Of a stretch of DNA of 64,000 nt, positions 1 through 8,687 are shown in pieces (position 1 is the first letter of the stretch; every line of letters starts with the position of its first letter). The notes under the pieces were generated by a model. That model did not search any database, was not told the DNA's origin, and saw only the letters and a list, made by a program, of their open reading frames with translations. The translations under genes and the position numbers were made by a program. The stretch is from Acidisoma cellulosilyticum (GTDB lineage Bacteria; Pseudomonadota; Alphaproteobacteria; Acetobacterales; Acetobacteraceae), in contig NZ_JAESVA010000005.1 in assembly GCF_020621385.1 (NCBI RefSeq), positions 434,001 through 498,000 of the forward strand, written 5' to 3'.

Positions 1-747
1 CGGCCGCCGACGCCGGGCGATGTGGCGCTGGACCTGCGCGGCATCACCGCCGCCGGTCGTCTGGACAGCGTCGACCTGACGCTTCGCCGCGGTGAAATCC
101 TCGGCCTCTACGGGCTGATCGGCGCCGGACGGACCGAGTTGCTGCGGGTGATTTTTGGCGCGGACCCGATGGATAGTGGGGAGATGCGCATCGAGGGCAA
201 GGTCGTGAAACCAAACTCGCCGCTCGGCATGATCCGCGAAGGTGTGGCGCTGCTGACGGAGGACCGCAAACACCAGTCGCTGGCCCTGCAACTCGACGTC
301 AATGTCAACATGAACCTGGTCGTCAGTCAGAACCAGGGACGGTTCGGTCTTCTGGAGAGGAAGAAGGAAGATGCGGTGACGGGGCGCTTCATCCGTGCGC
401 TGAATATCCGCACGCCGTCGCCTTTCCAGAAGGTTCTCAATCTCAGCGGTGGCAACCAGCAGAAGGTCGTCATCGGCAAATGGCTGGCCGCCGATCCGCG
501 CATTGTGCTGTTCGACGAGCCGACCATCGGCGTCGATGTCGGTGCGCGCGTCGAAATCTACGGCCTTATTCACAAGCTGGCCGATGAAGGTCGCGCCATC
601 ATCGTCGTCTCCTCCTATCTGCCGGAGGTGATCGGCATCTCGGACCGTATCGCGGTCATGCATAAAGGACGCATCATGGGCATCGTTGACAAGGAAGAGG
701 CGACGGAGGAGCGGCTGTTGCGGCTTGCCTCCGGCCTCGCGTCATAA
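1..747 (+). CDS. Sugar ABC transporter ATP-binding protein, C-terminal part (5' truncated by window)
   Basis: This is the second half of a tandem ATPase of the RbsA/XylG/MglA type, the cytoplasmic motor of a ribose-type sugar importer. The frame is open from base 1, so the gene begins outside the window. The visible part has the degenerate second-domain Walker A (GLIGAGRTE, about visible residue 38), the signature LSGGNQQK (about 148) and the Walker B FDEPT (about 171), followed by IGVDVGARVEIY. The degenerate Walker A is normal for the second domain of this family. The permease gene follows 13 bases downstream, so the two belong to one operon. The substrate cannot be read from this fragment. 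Confidence 0.93.
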   Translation, partial: RPPTPGDVALDLRGITAAGRLDSVDLTLRRGEILGLYGLIGAGRTELLRVIFGADPMDSGEMRIEGKVVKPNSPLGMIREGVALLTEDRKHQSLALQLDVNVNMNLVVSQNQGRFGLLERKKEDAVTGRFIRALNIRTPSPFQKVLNLSGGNQQKVVIGKWLAADPRIVLFDEPTIGVDVGARVEIYGLIHKLADEGRAIIVVSSYLPEVIGISDRIAVMHKGRIMGIVDKEEATEERLLRLASGLAS

Positions 748-760
748 GAGCGATAGTGAC

Positions 761-1762
761 ATGGCAATGACGATTCCCGGCATCGGCCCGGCCAAGGGCG
801 CGAAGCGGCCCCCGGCGTCCAGCTTCTCCTTCTGGCATCGCTACAGCACGGAATTGACGCTGGGCGCGATTCTGGTGGTGTTCTTCCTTATCCTGAGCTT
901 CGCCTCGCCCTATTTCTTCACGCAGTCCAATCTCGCGAATCTCGTGAAGCAATCGGCCATCAACGGCATCATCGCGCTGGGCGTGACAGCGATCATCATC
1001 ACCGGCGGCATCGATCTTTCGGTGGGCGCTGTGGCGGGATTGACGGGCGTCGTCACCGCCATGCTGATGGTCGGTGGTTGCGGTGTCCTTCTGTCATGCG
1101 TCGCGGGTCTGGCGGCGGCGGTCGTCATCGGCATCGTCAATGCGATTATGATCTATGAAGGCGGCATCCCGCCTTTCATTGCCACACTTGCGACCATGAC
1201 GATGGTGCGCGGCCTGATCAGCCTCATCACCAATGCGATGATGATCACGGGATTGCAGCCGAGCTTTCTGAAATTCGGTGAGGCCTCCTATTTCGCGCTG
1301 CCGTCGCAATTCTGGGTCTGGATCATCCTTGCCGTCGTCATGGCTTTTGTGCTGACACGCACAAGGCTGGGGCGGAATTTCTACGCCATCGGCGCCAGCC
1401 AGGAGGTGGCGCGGCTGAGCGGCATCAATCTGCGCCGCACCATTTATGCGGTCTATGGCCTGGGCGCGCTGCTGGCTGGCATCGGCGGTCTTGTGCTCAC
1501 AGCGCGCGTGCGCATGGCGGCACCGACGGCGGGCGAGGGGTATGAGCTTTACGCCATCGCTGCCGCCGTCATCGGCGGCGCTAGCCTGAACGGCGCGCAG
1601 GGCTCCGTGCTTGGCGCCATTCTCGGTGCGCTGATCATGACGACCATCACCAATGGCGGCAATCTGCTTGGCATCGACGCGTTTACGCTGCAGATCGTCA
1701 TCGGCGCGCTGATCGCGGGTGCGGTCTGGTTGGACAAGCTACGCAAGGGCGGCAGGCGGTAG
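761..1762 (+). CDS. Sugar ABC transporter permease (RbsC family)
   Basis: This 333-residue inner-membrane permease belongs to the BPD_transp_2/RbsC family and would form the channel of the importer with the preceding ATPase. The sequence shows successive hydrophobic segments and the family motif GGIDLSVGAV near residue 82, which is close to the coupling region of ribose-type permeases. I chose the ATG at 761; the same frame stays open upstream, but that would overlap the ATPase end and begins with an arginine-rich run that is not family-like. An ATG at 767 is an alternative. No binding protein for this first importer is in view; it may lie upstream of the window or be shared with the importer at 6137-9677. 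Confidence 0.9.
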   Translation: MAMTIPGIGPAKGAKRPPASSFSFWHRYSTELTLGAILVVFFLILSFASPYFFTQSNLANLVKQSAINGIIALGVTAIIITGGIDLSVGAVAGLTGVVTAMLMVGGCGVLLSCVAGLAAAVVIGIVNAIMIYEGGIPPFIATLATMTMVRGLISLITNAMMITGLQPSFLKFGEASYFALPSQFWVWIILAVVMAFVLTRTRLGRNFYAIGASQEVARLSGINLRRTIYAVYGLGALLAGIGGLVLTARVRMAAPTAGEGYELYAIAAAVIGGASLNGAQGSVLGAILGALIMTTITNGGNLLGIDAFTLQIVIGALIAGAVWLDKLRKGGRR

Positions 1763-1835
1763 GGGATTTTGCATCATGAGCCGTCATCCCGGCACGTGTT
1801 GCGGGAATCTTCTGACTTGGGTGCTCAGGAAAGAA

Positions 1836-1920
1836 GATCCCCGGGTCAAGCCCGGGGATGACGGTTATTGGTGGGGAATGTATTTAATGATGTGTCATCC
1901 TCGGGCTTGACCCGGGGATC
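1836..1920. repeat. REP-like palindromic element, two inverted copies
   Basis: A 27-base unit (GATCCCCGGGTCAAGC..., 1836-1862) is followed by its inverse at 1894-1920 with one mismatch. Each copy is itself a near palindrome around CCGGG. It sits between the convergent ends of the permease and the MBL hydrolase. A further 18-base piece of the same unit (CTTGACCCGGGGATCCAC) recurs at 40195-40212 and a relative at 54993-55024, so it is a dispersed genomic repeat. It might also fold in RNA and act as a barrier between convergent transcripts. Confidence 0.8.
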
Positions 1921-1932
1921 CACTCTTCACCA

Positions 1933-2790
1933 CTAGGCCAACCGATACGCCACACCCGGCGCCGCCGGCAGCAGATTGATCGGCAGATCGGGCTGTGCGG
2001 CGGCAGCTTCGATATCCGCACGCGGCAGGGTATTGAAATCAAACATATCGAAGTGATGCGCGATCATCGTCGGAATGCCGGCCTGCGCCGTCAGCGCGAT
2101 GGCTTCGGCGAGAAAAAAATTGCCCGGCACACGCTGCGCCGCCAGCGCCGCCGAACGGCCATTGACCGGCAGCAGGGCGATATCGGCGCCTAGCGCTCGC
2201 ACTTCATCGACCTGTCCATCGAAGGGAATAGTATCGCCCGCGTGAAAGACGGTGCAGCCGCCGAGGGTCATGGCATAGCCGAGGAAGACGTGACAGCCTT
2301 CCGCGTCTCTCTCCACTGTCTCATGCGCCGCGCGGACAGCGCGGATGGTGAGGCCGGGCAGGGGAGAGATGGTCTCGCCCGCATCCATGGTGACGACGCG
2401 ATCGGCATCCACGCTGGCGCGCGTCATCGCCTCCGTCAGCTTCGCGCGCGGGCTGATGACGCGTGTTTGCGGCTGCAACGCCAGCAGCGGTTGCAAGGTG
2501 CGGGGATCCATATGATCCGTATGGGCATGGGTACAAAGCACAAGATCGATCGGCGGCAGATCCGCGACCGCGATCGGTGTCAGCATCATCCGCTGATGCG
2601 GAAAGGGCTTGCCGCGATATTTCTCGGCAAGGCTGTCCGACAGGTAAGGGTCGATCAGCAGCGTCAGGCCGCCCCCCCGGATCAGAAAGCCGGCCTGACC
2701 GAGCCAATAGAGGCTGACGCCCTCGGCCGGTTTCTGAACGCGCGCTGCCAGCGGCCCGGTGAAAGGCTGCGCGTCACACCGGACGCGCAT
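1933..2790 (-). CDS. MBL-fold metallo-hydrolase (UlaG-like)
   Basis: This 285-residue metallo-beta-lactamase-fold hydrolase has the metal-binding motif THAHTDHMD at residues 87-95, a preceding LIDPYL strand at 45-50, HAGDT at 183-187 and a late AHHFD near 247. These fit the RomA/UlaG-like branch, whose best known member opens a lactone of ascorbate 6-phosphate. In a sugar-acid operon a lactonase or phosphoesterase role is reasonable, but the substrate is not shown by the sequence. Its start codon overlaps the end of the upstream dehydrogenase gene by 17 bases, which implies translational coupling in the leftward operon 5978-1933. Confidence 0.85.
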   Translation of the reverse strand: MRVRCDAQPFTGPLAARVQKPAEGVSLYWLGQAGFLIRGGGLTLLIDPYLSDSLAEKYRGKPFPHQRMMLTPIAVADLPPIDLVLCTHAHTDHMDPRTLQPLLALQPQTRVISPRAKLTEAMTRASVDADRVVTMDAGETISPLPGLTIRAVRAAHETVERDAEGCHVFLGYAMTLGGCTVFHAGDTIPFDGQVDEVRALGADIALLPVNGRSAALAAQRVPGNFFLAEAIALTAQAGIPTMIAHHFDMFDFNTLPRADIEAAAAQPDLPINLLPAAPGVAYRLA

Positions 2791-3718
2791 GGTCGTCCTT
2801 CAGCGCCGCCAGCAGGTTCTGCACGGCGATGACCGTCGTGCGGTCAACGCTCTCCTCCGTGAAGGCGCCGATATGGCTGGTCGCGATGACATGCGGGTGG
2901 CCGGCAAGGGCGAGGGACTGCGGCGGCTCCTCCGCGAAGACATCGGCCGCATAGGTATCCAGCTGCCCGCTTTCGATCGCGGCCAGAATGGCGGCCTCGT
3001 CCACCAAGCCTGCGCGCGCGGTATTCACCAGGATCGCGCCATAACGCATGCCGGCCAGATGGTCCGCATCGATCAGCGGACGGCCGTTCGCCGGCGGCGG
3101 GCAATGCAGCGTCACGATATCCGATTCCGCCAGCAGTTCGGGGATGTCAGCCCAACGGAAATCCGGCGGCGTCTCGAAATTCGGCCGCATCGGATCGTGG
3201 CCGATGACACGCGCGCCGAGCGCACCGGTGAGCTTCACGACATCCCGCCCGATGGCACCGCACCCGATGACACCCACGGTCGCACTGCGCAATTCGCGAC
3301 CACGACGACGCGGCCAATGGCCGGCCTTGATGCCGGCATCCGCCGCCGGCACATGGCGGAGCGCCGAAAAGATCAAAGCGATCGCCAGTTCCGCGACACC
3401 GGCCGCATTGGCACCATCGGCGGTCAGCACGGGAATGCCGCGGGCGCGCAGATGGTCGACCGGCAGATTGTCGGTGCCGACGCCATTGCGCGCGACGGCG
3501 CGCAGGCTGCCGGCGGCAGCGATCACGGCCTCCGATACCGGTTCCACGCCGGCGATCCAGCCGATGCAATCGGGGATGAGGGACAGCAGCGCCGCCTCGT
3601 CAGGCTGTTTGCCCGCAGGGCCCAGAACGACTTCGAAACCATGAGCCTCGAAATGCGCGAAGGCCGGATGCGGATGCGCGGTCAAGCTACGCGGCGTGAC
3701 CAGAATTTTGCCGGACAT
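2774..3718 (-). CDS. D-isomer-specific 2-hydroxyacid dehydrogenase (phosphoglycerate dehydrogenase-like)
   Basis: This 314-residue NAD(P)-dependent dehydrogenase carries RNGVGTDN at 77-84, the Rossmann glycine motif VGVIGCGAIG at 148-157, a catalytic arginine in NTARAGLVDE (R235), an acidic partner near 263 and the catalytic histidine in SHIGAFTEES (H282). It lacks the C-terminal ACT/regulatory domain of long SerA proteins, so it is a short-form enzyme. It is the second to last gene of the leftward operon; only four bases separate it from the shikimate-dehydrogenase-like gene. It probably interconverts a hydroxy acid and a keto acid in the sugar-acid pathway rather than making serine. Confidence 0.88.
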   Translation of the reverse strand: MSGKILVTPRSLTAHPHPAFAHFEAHGFEVVLGPAGKQPDEAALLSLIPDCIGWIAGVEPVSEAVIAAAGSLRAVARNGVGTDNLPVDHLRARGIPVLTADGANAAGVAELAIALIFSALRHVPAADAGIKAGHWPRRRGRELRSATVGVIGCGAIGRDVVKLTGALGARVIGHDPMRPNFETPPDFRWADIPELLAESDIVTLHCPPPANGRPLIDADHLAGMRYGAILVNTARAGLVDEAAILAAIESGQLDTYAADVFAEEPPQSLALAGHPHVIATSHIGAFTEESVDRTTVIAVQNLLAALKDDHARPV

Positions 3719-3722
3719 GGTG

Positions 3723-4682
3723 CTAAGCTCGCTTCACGGCGCCGACCTCGCCCGCGATGCGCGCCAACGCATCGAAATCAGGCCCGCTGGTCGGGATATC
3801 GATATGGAAGACCTCGGCAATCACCTGCGTCCAGCCATGGATGAAATAGGTCCAGCCGTCTTCGATCTGCAAATGCTTTGCCGTTTCCTGCGCGCGCGCC
3901 TGATCGAGGAAGATGAGATTGCCGCGATAGTTCAGGTCCCAGACAATGGCGCTGTCCGGGAATTGCACCGCGTCCGTCAGCGGCGAACCCGGCGCATCCT
4001 TGCCCAGGCCGGTGGCGTTGATGACGAGCGATCCGGGTTTCAGCGAAGCCACAACGGCGTCATTGTCGCACGGATCCGGGGCGCAGACATAATCCAGCTT
4101 GGCGGTCGTCGGCACCTGTTCATGAATGCGACGGATCTCGTCCAGCCGGCTTTGGCTGCGGTTGGAGACGACGATGCGGCTCGGCACATTGGCGCCGCGC
4201 GCCGCGCGCATCAGATGCCAGGTCAGCGCAATGGTGGAGCCGCCGGCCCCCATCGAGAAAACCTCAGCCCCCGTCTTGGCGAAATGATCCGGCGGCAGAA
4301 ATCCGTCCAGCGACAGGCCGGAGCTGATCGGGTCCTTGGCGTGACAGACCAGCTTGCCGTCCAGCTTCGAGATGCAGCTTGTCTCATCCATGAAAGCGGC
4401 ATGCGGGTCGATGACATCAAAAAGATCGTGGCAGGCCTTGAACAGATCGATCTTATGCGTCGTCACCAGCGCGCCGGCCGACATCGGGTCGTCGCGGATG
4501 AATGCCACAGCCTCGCGGTAGGCAGCCGGGTCCGCGTGCAGCGGAAAGTCGATGCCTTTGATCTCGGCATCAAGCCCGAGATGCGCGGCCCAGGCAGGGA
4601 AAACCCGCATGATGGAGCTTTGGCCGGTGGACACGCCGATGAAATAGAGCGTCGGCCGCGTGGCAGGGGCGGGAAGGGGCAT
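3723..4682 (-). CDS. Shikimate dehydrogenase-like NAD(P)-dependent oxidoreductase
   Basis: This 319-residue protein has the AroE two-domain layout. The N-terminal substrate domain has VTTHK at 73-77 where AroE has VTxPHK, keeping the catalytic lysine. The C-terminal domain has the glycine motif SMGAGGST at 143-150, NRS at 174-176 and NATGLGKD at 222-229. The changed substrate-domain motifs and the location in a sugar catabolism operon argue that it is not the biosynthetic shikimate dehydrogenase. A good ribosome site, AGGAGA, lies eight to thirteen bases before the ATG. The true substrate is unknown; a cyclic or linear polyol or sugar acid would fit. Confidence 0.82.
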   Translation of the reverse strand: MPLPAPATRPTLYFIGVSTGQSSIMRVFPAWAAHLGLDAEIKGIDFPLHADPAAYREAVAFIRDDPMSAGALVTTHKIDLFKACHDLFDVIDPHAAFMDETSCISKLDGKLVCHAKDPISSGLSLDGFLPPDHFAKTGAEVFSMGAGGSTIALTWHLMRAARGANVPSRIVVSNRSQSRLDEIRRIHEQVPTTAKLDYVCAPDPCDNDAVVASLKPGSLVINATGLGKDAPGSPLTDAVQFPDSAIVWDLNYRGNLIFLDQARAQETAKHLQIEDGWTYFIHGWTQVIAEVFHIDIPTSGPDFDALARIAGEVGAVKRA

Positions 4683-4696
4683 GCGATCTCTCCTGC

Positions 4697-5344
4697 TCAG
4701 CCGCCGCGGGCCGCGCGCACGCGGGCCACCGCGGCACGGGCCTTGGCCGTGATGTCAGACCAACGGCCGTCGCCCATATCCTTGGTGGTGGCGATCCAGG
4801 TGCCGCCGACGGCGAGCACGGATTTGATCGTCAGCCATTCCGCAATGGTGCTTTCGGTGACGCCGCCGGTCGGGATGAAGCGCGGCCCGAGATGGGCGAA
4901 GGGCGCCGAAACGCCGGACAGGGCGGCGGGTCCACCGGCAATGCCGGCGGGGAAGAATTTGCAGAGTTTCGCGCCCAGTTTCATGGCCGCGCCCAATTCG
5001 CTCGGGGTCATGATGCCGGGTGCGAAGGGAAAGTCGCGCGCGGCGGCACCGGTCATGATCTCGGCGTCGAAGCCGGGGGCAAGGCCGAAGGCGGCACCGG
5101 CAGCTTTGGCAGCTTCCAGCGAGGCGATATCCAGAATAGTGCCGGCGCCGACCAGCAGATCAGGCCGCTTGTCGCGCAGGATATGCATCACATCGGCGGC
5201 GGCCTTGGTGCGGAAGGTGATTTCGGCGAGCGGCAATCCGCCTTCCAACAGCGCATCCGCGAGCGGCAATGCGTGGTCAATGCTGTCGATGGCGATGACG
5301 GGTACAACGCCGATGGCGCCGATGCGGTCCAGTAGATCGGTCAT
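4697..5344 (-). CDS. eda: 2-dehydro-3-deoxy-phosphogluconate (KDPG/KHG-type) aldolase
   Basis: This 215-residue class I aldolase cleaves 2-keto-3-deoxy sugar acid phosphates to pyruvate and an aldehyde (glyceraldehyde 3-phosphate for KDPG). Visible active-site features are E41 in EITFRT, GAGT at 66-69, the Schiff-base lysine K129 in CKFFPAG and the phosphate-binding PTGGV at 158-162. The start at 5344 fits the family N-terminus (MTDLLDRIGAIG) and leaves one base between it and the upstream stop. The frame stays open further upstream but that part is not family-like. A paralogue acting on another deoxy-keto acid (for example a galactonate derivative) is possible, because the operon is not a plain Entner-Doudoroff cluster. 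Confidence 0.9.
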   Translation of the reverse strand: MTDLLDRIGAIGVVPVIAIDSIDHALPLADALLEGGLPLAEITFRTKAAADVMHILRDKRPDLLVGAGTILDIASLEAAKAAGAAFGLAPGFDAEIMTGAAARDFPFAPGIMTPSELGAAMKLGAKLCKFFPAGIAGGPAALSGVSAPFAHLGPRFIPTGGVTESTIAEWLTIKSVLAVGGTWIATTKDMGDGRWSDITAKARAAVARVRAARGG

Positions 5345-5345
5345 G

Positions 5346-5978
5346 TTACATCTCGTTCTTGCTATTGGCGGCATAAAGCGCCGCGATGTCGTCCCTGTGC
5401 CGGGGCCTATAGAGCGTGTTGTCGCGGAGCGCCCAACCTTGCCCATCCGCCACCACCCGCTGGCGCATGCCGCCCGCACGGTCGATGATAGCATAATCCT
5501 GCCCGGAATCGGCCGGATACATGAAGGACATGACCAGTTCGGTGCTGCCGATATTGACGGAGCGGTGAATCCAGAAGGGCGGCACATAGCATATGTCGCG
5601 CGGACCGATGGGCAAGGCCCGGATCTCGCCTTCGGGGCTTTCCAGCAGCATCACGCCTTGACCAGCCTCGCCGTAATAGATTTCCGGCCGATCGGCGCGG
5701 GCATGGATATGGCCGCGGGTGAGATAGAACTCATCGCCGATGCGCCCTGGCTCCATGCGCGTGACGCCGAAGATGAGATCGCCGGCATTCGCGGAGGGAC
5801 GGTAATCCGTCACTTCATAAACTATCCCGTCGCCCGCGCTAAGCGCGGCGGCGAAGGCCGTCTGGTCCTCATACAGACCGTTCAGATCGGAGAGCTGCTT
5901 CGTATAGCGGCCCGAGGCCTGGCCGAGTCGTCCGGCGGAAACCGAGACGGGACAAAGGATCGGCTCGTGCAGTTGCAT
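5346..5978 (-). CDS. Cupin-type glucose-6-phosphate isomerase
   Basis: This 210-residue protein matches the archaeal-type, metal-dependent phosphoglucose isomerase family (GPI cupin), which is unrelated to the usual bacterial Pgi. The metal site is visible as TRGHIHARADRPEIYY with H90, H92 and E99, plus H138 in YVPPFWIHRS. The spacing equals that of the Pyrococcus enzyme ligands. It is the first gene of the leftward operon, so its start lies in the divergent control region with the binding-protein gene. It would convert an aldose 6-phosphate to a ketose 6-phosphate; bacterial members of the cupin family often sit in catabolic clusters and may use other sugar phosphates. Confidence 0.88.
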   Translation of the reverse strand: MQLHEPILCPVSVSAGRLGQASGRYTKQLSDLNGLYEDQTAFAAALSAGDGIVYEVTDYRPSANAGDLIFGVTRMEPGRIGDEFYLTRGHIHARADRPEIYYGEAGQGVMLLESPEGEIRALPIGPRDICYVPPFWIHRSVNIGSTELVMSFMYPADSGQDYAIIDRAGGMRQRVVADGQGWALRDNTLYRPRHRDDIAALYAANSKNEM

Positions 5979-6136
5979 GACGCTTCCCTATGCGTTTGTA
6001 GTTTAACTACCTTTATACGCCCTTTGTCGCGAAGAAAATCCCCAAAATCGTCCAAAGAGCGTTGACGGCCCCCTAATTCATGAATTATTGCTACAAAAAA
6101 TCATCGCGATCACGCGATCATAGGGAGAGAACAATA
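5979..6136. promoter_or_regulatory. Divergent control region of the sugar catabolism locus
   Basis: This 158-base gap separates the leftward catabolic operon from the rightward importer operon. It contains three palindromes: GTAGT-TTA-ACTAC (5998-6010), AATTCATGAATT (6075-6086) and ATCGCG-ATCA-CGCGAT (6103-6118). A possible rightward -35 box TTGACG lies at 6062-6067. The ribosome site AGGGAGAGA precedes the ATG at 6137. The first two palindromes look like regulator binding sites; the third could form a hairpin in the leader. No sugar-responsive regulator gene is visible nearby, so the regulator may lie upstream of the window. Confidence 0.55.
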
Positions 6137-7120
6137 ATGACCGTTTCAGGATTTCGCCGCTTGCTGCTGGGCTCCGCCTTGGCTGTGACGCTGGCCCCCT
6201 TCGCTGCCGCCACCGCCCATGCCGCCTGTTCGGTCGGTGTGTCCATGTTCACGCTCGGCGCGCCCTATTATGCAGCGCAGATGGCAGCCGCCGTCGATGA
6301 AGCGAAAAAGAACGGTTGCACCGTCACCACGGCCGACGGTCAGAACGATCTGACCAAGCAGATCGGCGACGTAGAAGACATGGTCTCCAAAGGTATTCAG
6401 CTGCTCATCATCAATCCGCGCGATCCGGAAGCGATGGTGCCCTCCGTCAATGCGGCCGCGCGGGCCGGCGTGAAGGTTGTGGTCATCGACAGCGGATTGG
6501 ACCCCAAGGCCAAGTACGTCACCCTTGTGCAATCATCAAACGACCAGAACGGTTTCCTTGTCGGTCAGTGGCTGGCCGACAAGATGGCCGGCAAGCCGAT
6601 GAAGATCGCGCTGATTTCGGGCGACAAGGGCAATATCGTCGGTGAGGAACGCCGCCTGGGCGTGCTGAAGGGCGTGATCGAGGAGCAATTGGTCAAAAGC
6701 GGCCATGCCGGCTTTGACGTTGTCGCCCAGGGCTGGGGCGGCTGGAATACCGATGGCGGCCTGAAGGCGATGGAAGACATCCTGACCGCGCATCCGGACG
6801 TCAATGTCGTGCTCGGCGAGAATGATTCGATGGTGCTCGGCGCGCGGGATGCGCTGCGCGAAGCCCATAAGCTTGACGGCGTGCTGCTGGTGGCCGCCGC
6901 TGACGGGCAGAAGGACGCGCTGGAGCTGATCCAGAAGGGTGAATATGGCGCGACCGGCCTCAACAATCCGGATCTCGTCGCCCGCACCGGCGTCGATATC
7001 GGGCTGAAGGCGCTGGCCGGCAAGCTGCCGGCGGACTTCCCGCGCGTTGACTACACGACGCCCGAAGTCATCACCAAGGACAATGTCGCCAAGTTCTACA
7101 ATCCCAAGGCGGTCTTCTGA
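6137..7120 (+). CDS. Sugar ABC transporter substrate-binding protein
   Basis: This 327-residue periplasmic binding protein of the ribose/galactose (peripla_BP_4) family captures the sugar for the importer. A clear signal peptide (arginines at 7-8, hydrophobic core, cleavage after AAATAHA near residue 30) precedes the mature domain. The stretch LLIINPRDPEAMVPSV and a late ADGQKDALELIQ are typical of the family. I chose ATG 6137 because it follows a good ribosome site and starts the signal peptide; an in-frame ATG at 6080 would put 19 polar residues in front. The ATPase gene follows 24 bases downstream. Confidence 0.93.
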   Translation: MTVSGFRRLLLGSALAVTLAPFAAATAHAACSVGVSMFTLGAPYYAAQMAAAVDEAKKNGCTVTTADGQNDLTKQIGDVEDMVSKGIQLLIINPRDPEAMVPSVNAAARAGVKVVVIDSGLDPKAKYVTLVQSSNDQNGFLVGQWLADKMAGKPMKIALISGDKGNIVGEERRLGVLKGVIEEQLVKSGHAGFDVVAQGWGGWNTDGGLKAMEDILTAHPDVNVVLGENDSMVLGARDALREAHKLDGVLLVAAADGQKDALELIQKGEYGATGLNNPDLVARTGVDIGLKALAGKLPADFPRVDYTTPEVITKDNVAKFYNPKAVF

Positions 7121-7144
7121 ACGAGCCGAGGTAGAAGCGAGACC

Positions 7145-8686
7145 ATGAGCGATCTTCTGACGCTGACCGGCATCACCAAATCCTTCGGTGGCGTCAGGGC
7201 GCTCAAGGGCGTGGACTTCTCCCTGAGGGCGGGGGAAGTTCATGCTCTGCTTGGCGAAAACGGTGCCGGCAAATCCACGCTCATGCGCGTCGTCGGGGGG
7301 GAGCTGCAGCCCGAGGCCGGCAGCATCACTTTCGAAGGCCGCAGTCTGACCCTGGCGGACCCGAAAGCGGCGGCCGATCTCGGCATCGCCGTCATCCATC
7401 AGGAACTGGCGCTGGCGCCCGATCTGTCGGTCGCCGAAAACATCTTCATGCGGGAATTGCCGGCGGCGATTTCCTGGGGGAAGCTCAACCGCCGTGCGCG
7501 GGACGTGCTCGCCCGCATGGGTTTCGAACTCGACGTCCGCCGCCGCGTGGGTGACCTCGCGGTCGCTCAGCAGCAGGTGGTGGAAATCGCCAAGGCGCTG
7601 TCGCGCGACGTCAAGGTCATTGTCTTTGACGAACCGACCGCCGTTTTGTCCTCGCGTGACGCGCAGCGGCTGCATGACATCATCGCCGTGCTGCGGGATT
7701 CAGGTGTCGGCATCGTCTATATATCGCATCGGCTGGAGGAGGTCTTCAAGATCGCGGACCGCATGACGATCATGAAGGACGGCGCTTTGGTCGGTGTCAC
7801 CTCACCGCAGGTCTCCACCATCGACGACGTCATCCGCATGATGGTCGGGCGGTCTTTGGCGGCACTTTTCCCGAAAGCCGCCCATCGCAGTATCGGGGAG
7901 GAGGTTCTGAAGGTTGAGAATCTTCGCCGTGGCATCAAGGTCCGTGGCGTCAGCCTATCGGTGCGCGCGGGCGAAATCGTCGGCCTCGGCGGTCTGGTCG
8001 GTTCCGGCCGCACGGAAACCGCGCGGCTGATCTTCGGGGCGGACGCCAAAGAGTCCGGGGAAATCCGCGTCCACGGCAAAGTCGTGAAAATCAATTCGCC
8101 GCTGGATGCCGTGCTCGCCGGTATCGGCCTGGTGCCGGAGGATCGGAAACATCACGGCGCCATACTGGATATGTCGATCCGCATCAATACGACCATGGCG
8201 CGGCTGAAGCCGGTGGTGAACGCTTTAGGTTTCATCCGCCGTCAGCGCGAGCGCGATACGGTGATGAAACTCGGCCAGCAGCTGCGGTTGAAATCGGCCG
8301 GGCCCGAAGCGCCCGTCTCCAGCCTTTCGGGTGGCAATCAGCAAAAGGTCGTGCTGGCGAAATGGTTCCATGCCGGCGGCGATGTCATCATCCTGGATGA
8401 GCCGACGCGCGGTGTGGATGTCGGCGCCAAGACCGAAATCTATGGCTTGATCGAGGAGCTGGCGGCTGCCGGTCGCGCTATCCTCGTCATTTCCTCGGAA
8501 CATCAGGAGCTGTTCGGTCTCTGTGACCGCGTTCTGGTGATGGCAGAAGGGGAGCTGCGCGGCATGCTGCTGCCGGAAGACTATTCCGAGGAAAAGCTTC
8601 TCGCCCTTGCCATGACAAATTCCGTCGCGGCCGATCAGGCCGCCCCGCTCGATCTTCCTGCGCATAAGCATCAGCCGGTGAATTGA
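7145..8686 (+). CDS. Sugar ABC transporter ATP-binding protein (RbsA-like, two domains)
   Basis: This 513-residue tandem ATPase has the normal family length. Domain 1 has Walker A GENGAGKST (37-45), a weak signature VGDLAVAQQQ (135-144) and FDEPT (161-165). Domain 2 has the degenerate Walker A GLVGSGRTE (283-291), the signature LSGGNQQKV (394-402) and LDEPTRGVDVG. It energises the importer with the neighbouring permease and binding protein. The C-terminal half resembles the truncated ATPase at 1-747, so the locus carries two related ribose-type importers. The permease ATG starts one base after its stop codon. Confidence 0.94.
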   Translation: MSDLLTLTGITKSFGGVRALKGVDFSLRAGEVHALLGENGAGKSTLMRVVGGELQPEAGSITFEGRSLTLADPKAAADLGIAVIHQELALAPDLSVAENIFMRELPAAISWGKLNRRARDVLARMGFELDVRRRVGDLAVAQQQVVEIAKALSRDVKVIVFDEPTAVLSSRDAQRLHDIIAVLRDSGVGIVYISHRLEEVFKIADRMTIMKDGALVGVTSPQVSTIDDVIRMMVGRSLAALFPKAAHRSIGEEVLKVENLRRGIKVRGVSLSVRAGEIVGLGGLVGSGRTETARLIFGADAKESGEIRVHGKVVKINSPLDAVLAGIGLVPEDRKHHGAILDMSIRINTTMARLKPVVNALGFIRRQRERDTVMKLGQQLRLKSAGPEAPVSSLSGGNQQKVVLAKWFHAGGDVIILDEPTRGVDVGAKTEIYGLIEELAAAGRAILVISSEHQELFGLCDRVLVMAEGELRGMLLPEDYSEEKLLALAMTNSVAADQAAPLDLPAHKHQPVN

Positions 8687-8687
8687 T

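Noticed and set aside
3696-6065. A 789-codon rightward open frame opposite the sugar catabolic operon.
   Set aside because: It is the antisense of four enzymes with intact catalytic motifs; no recognisable domain of its own.
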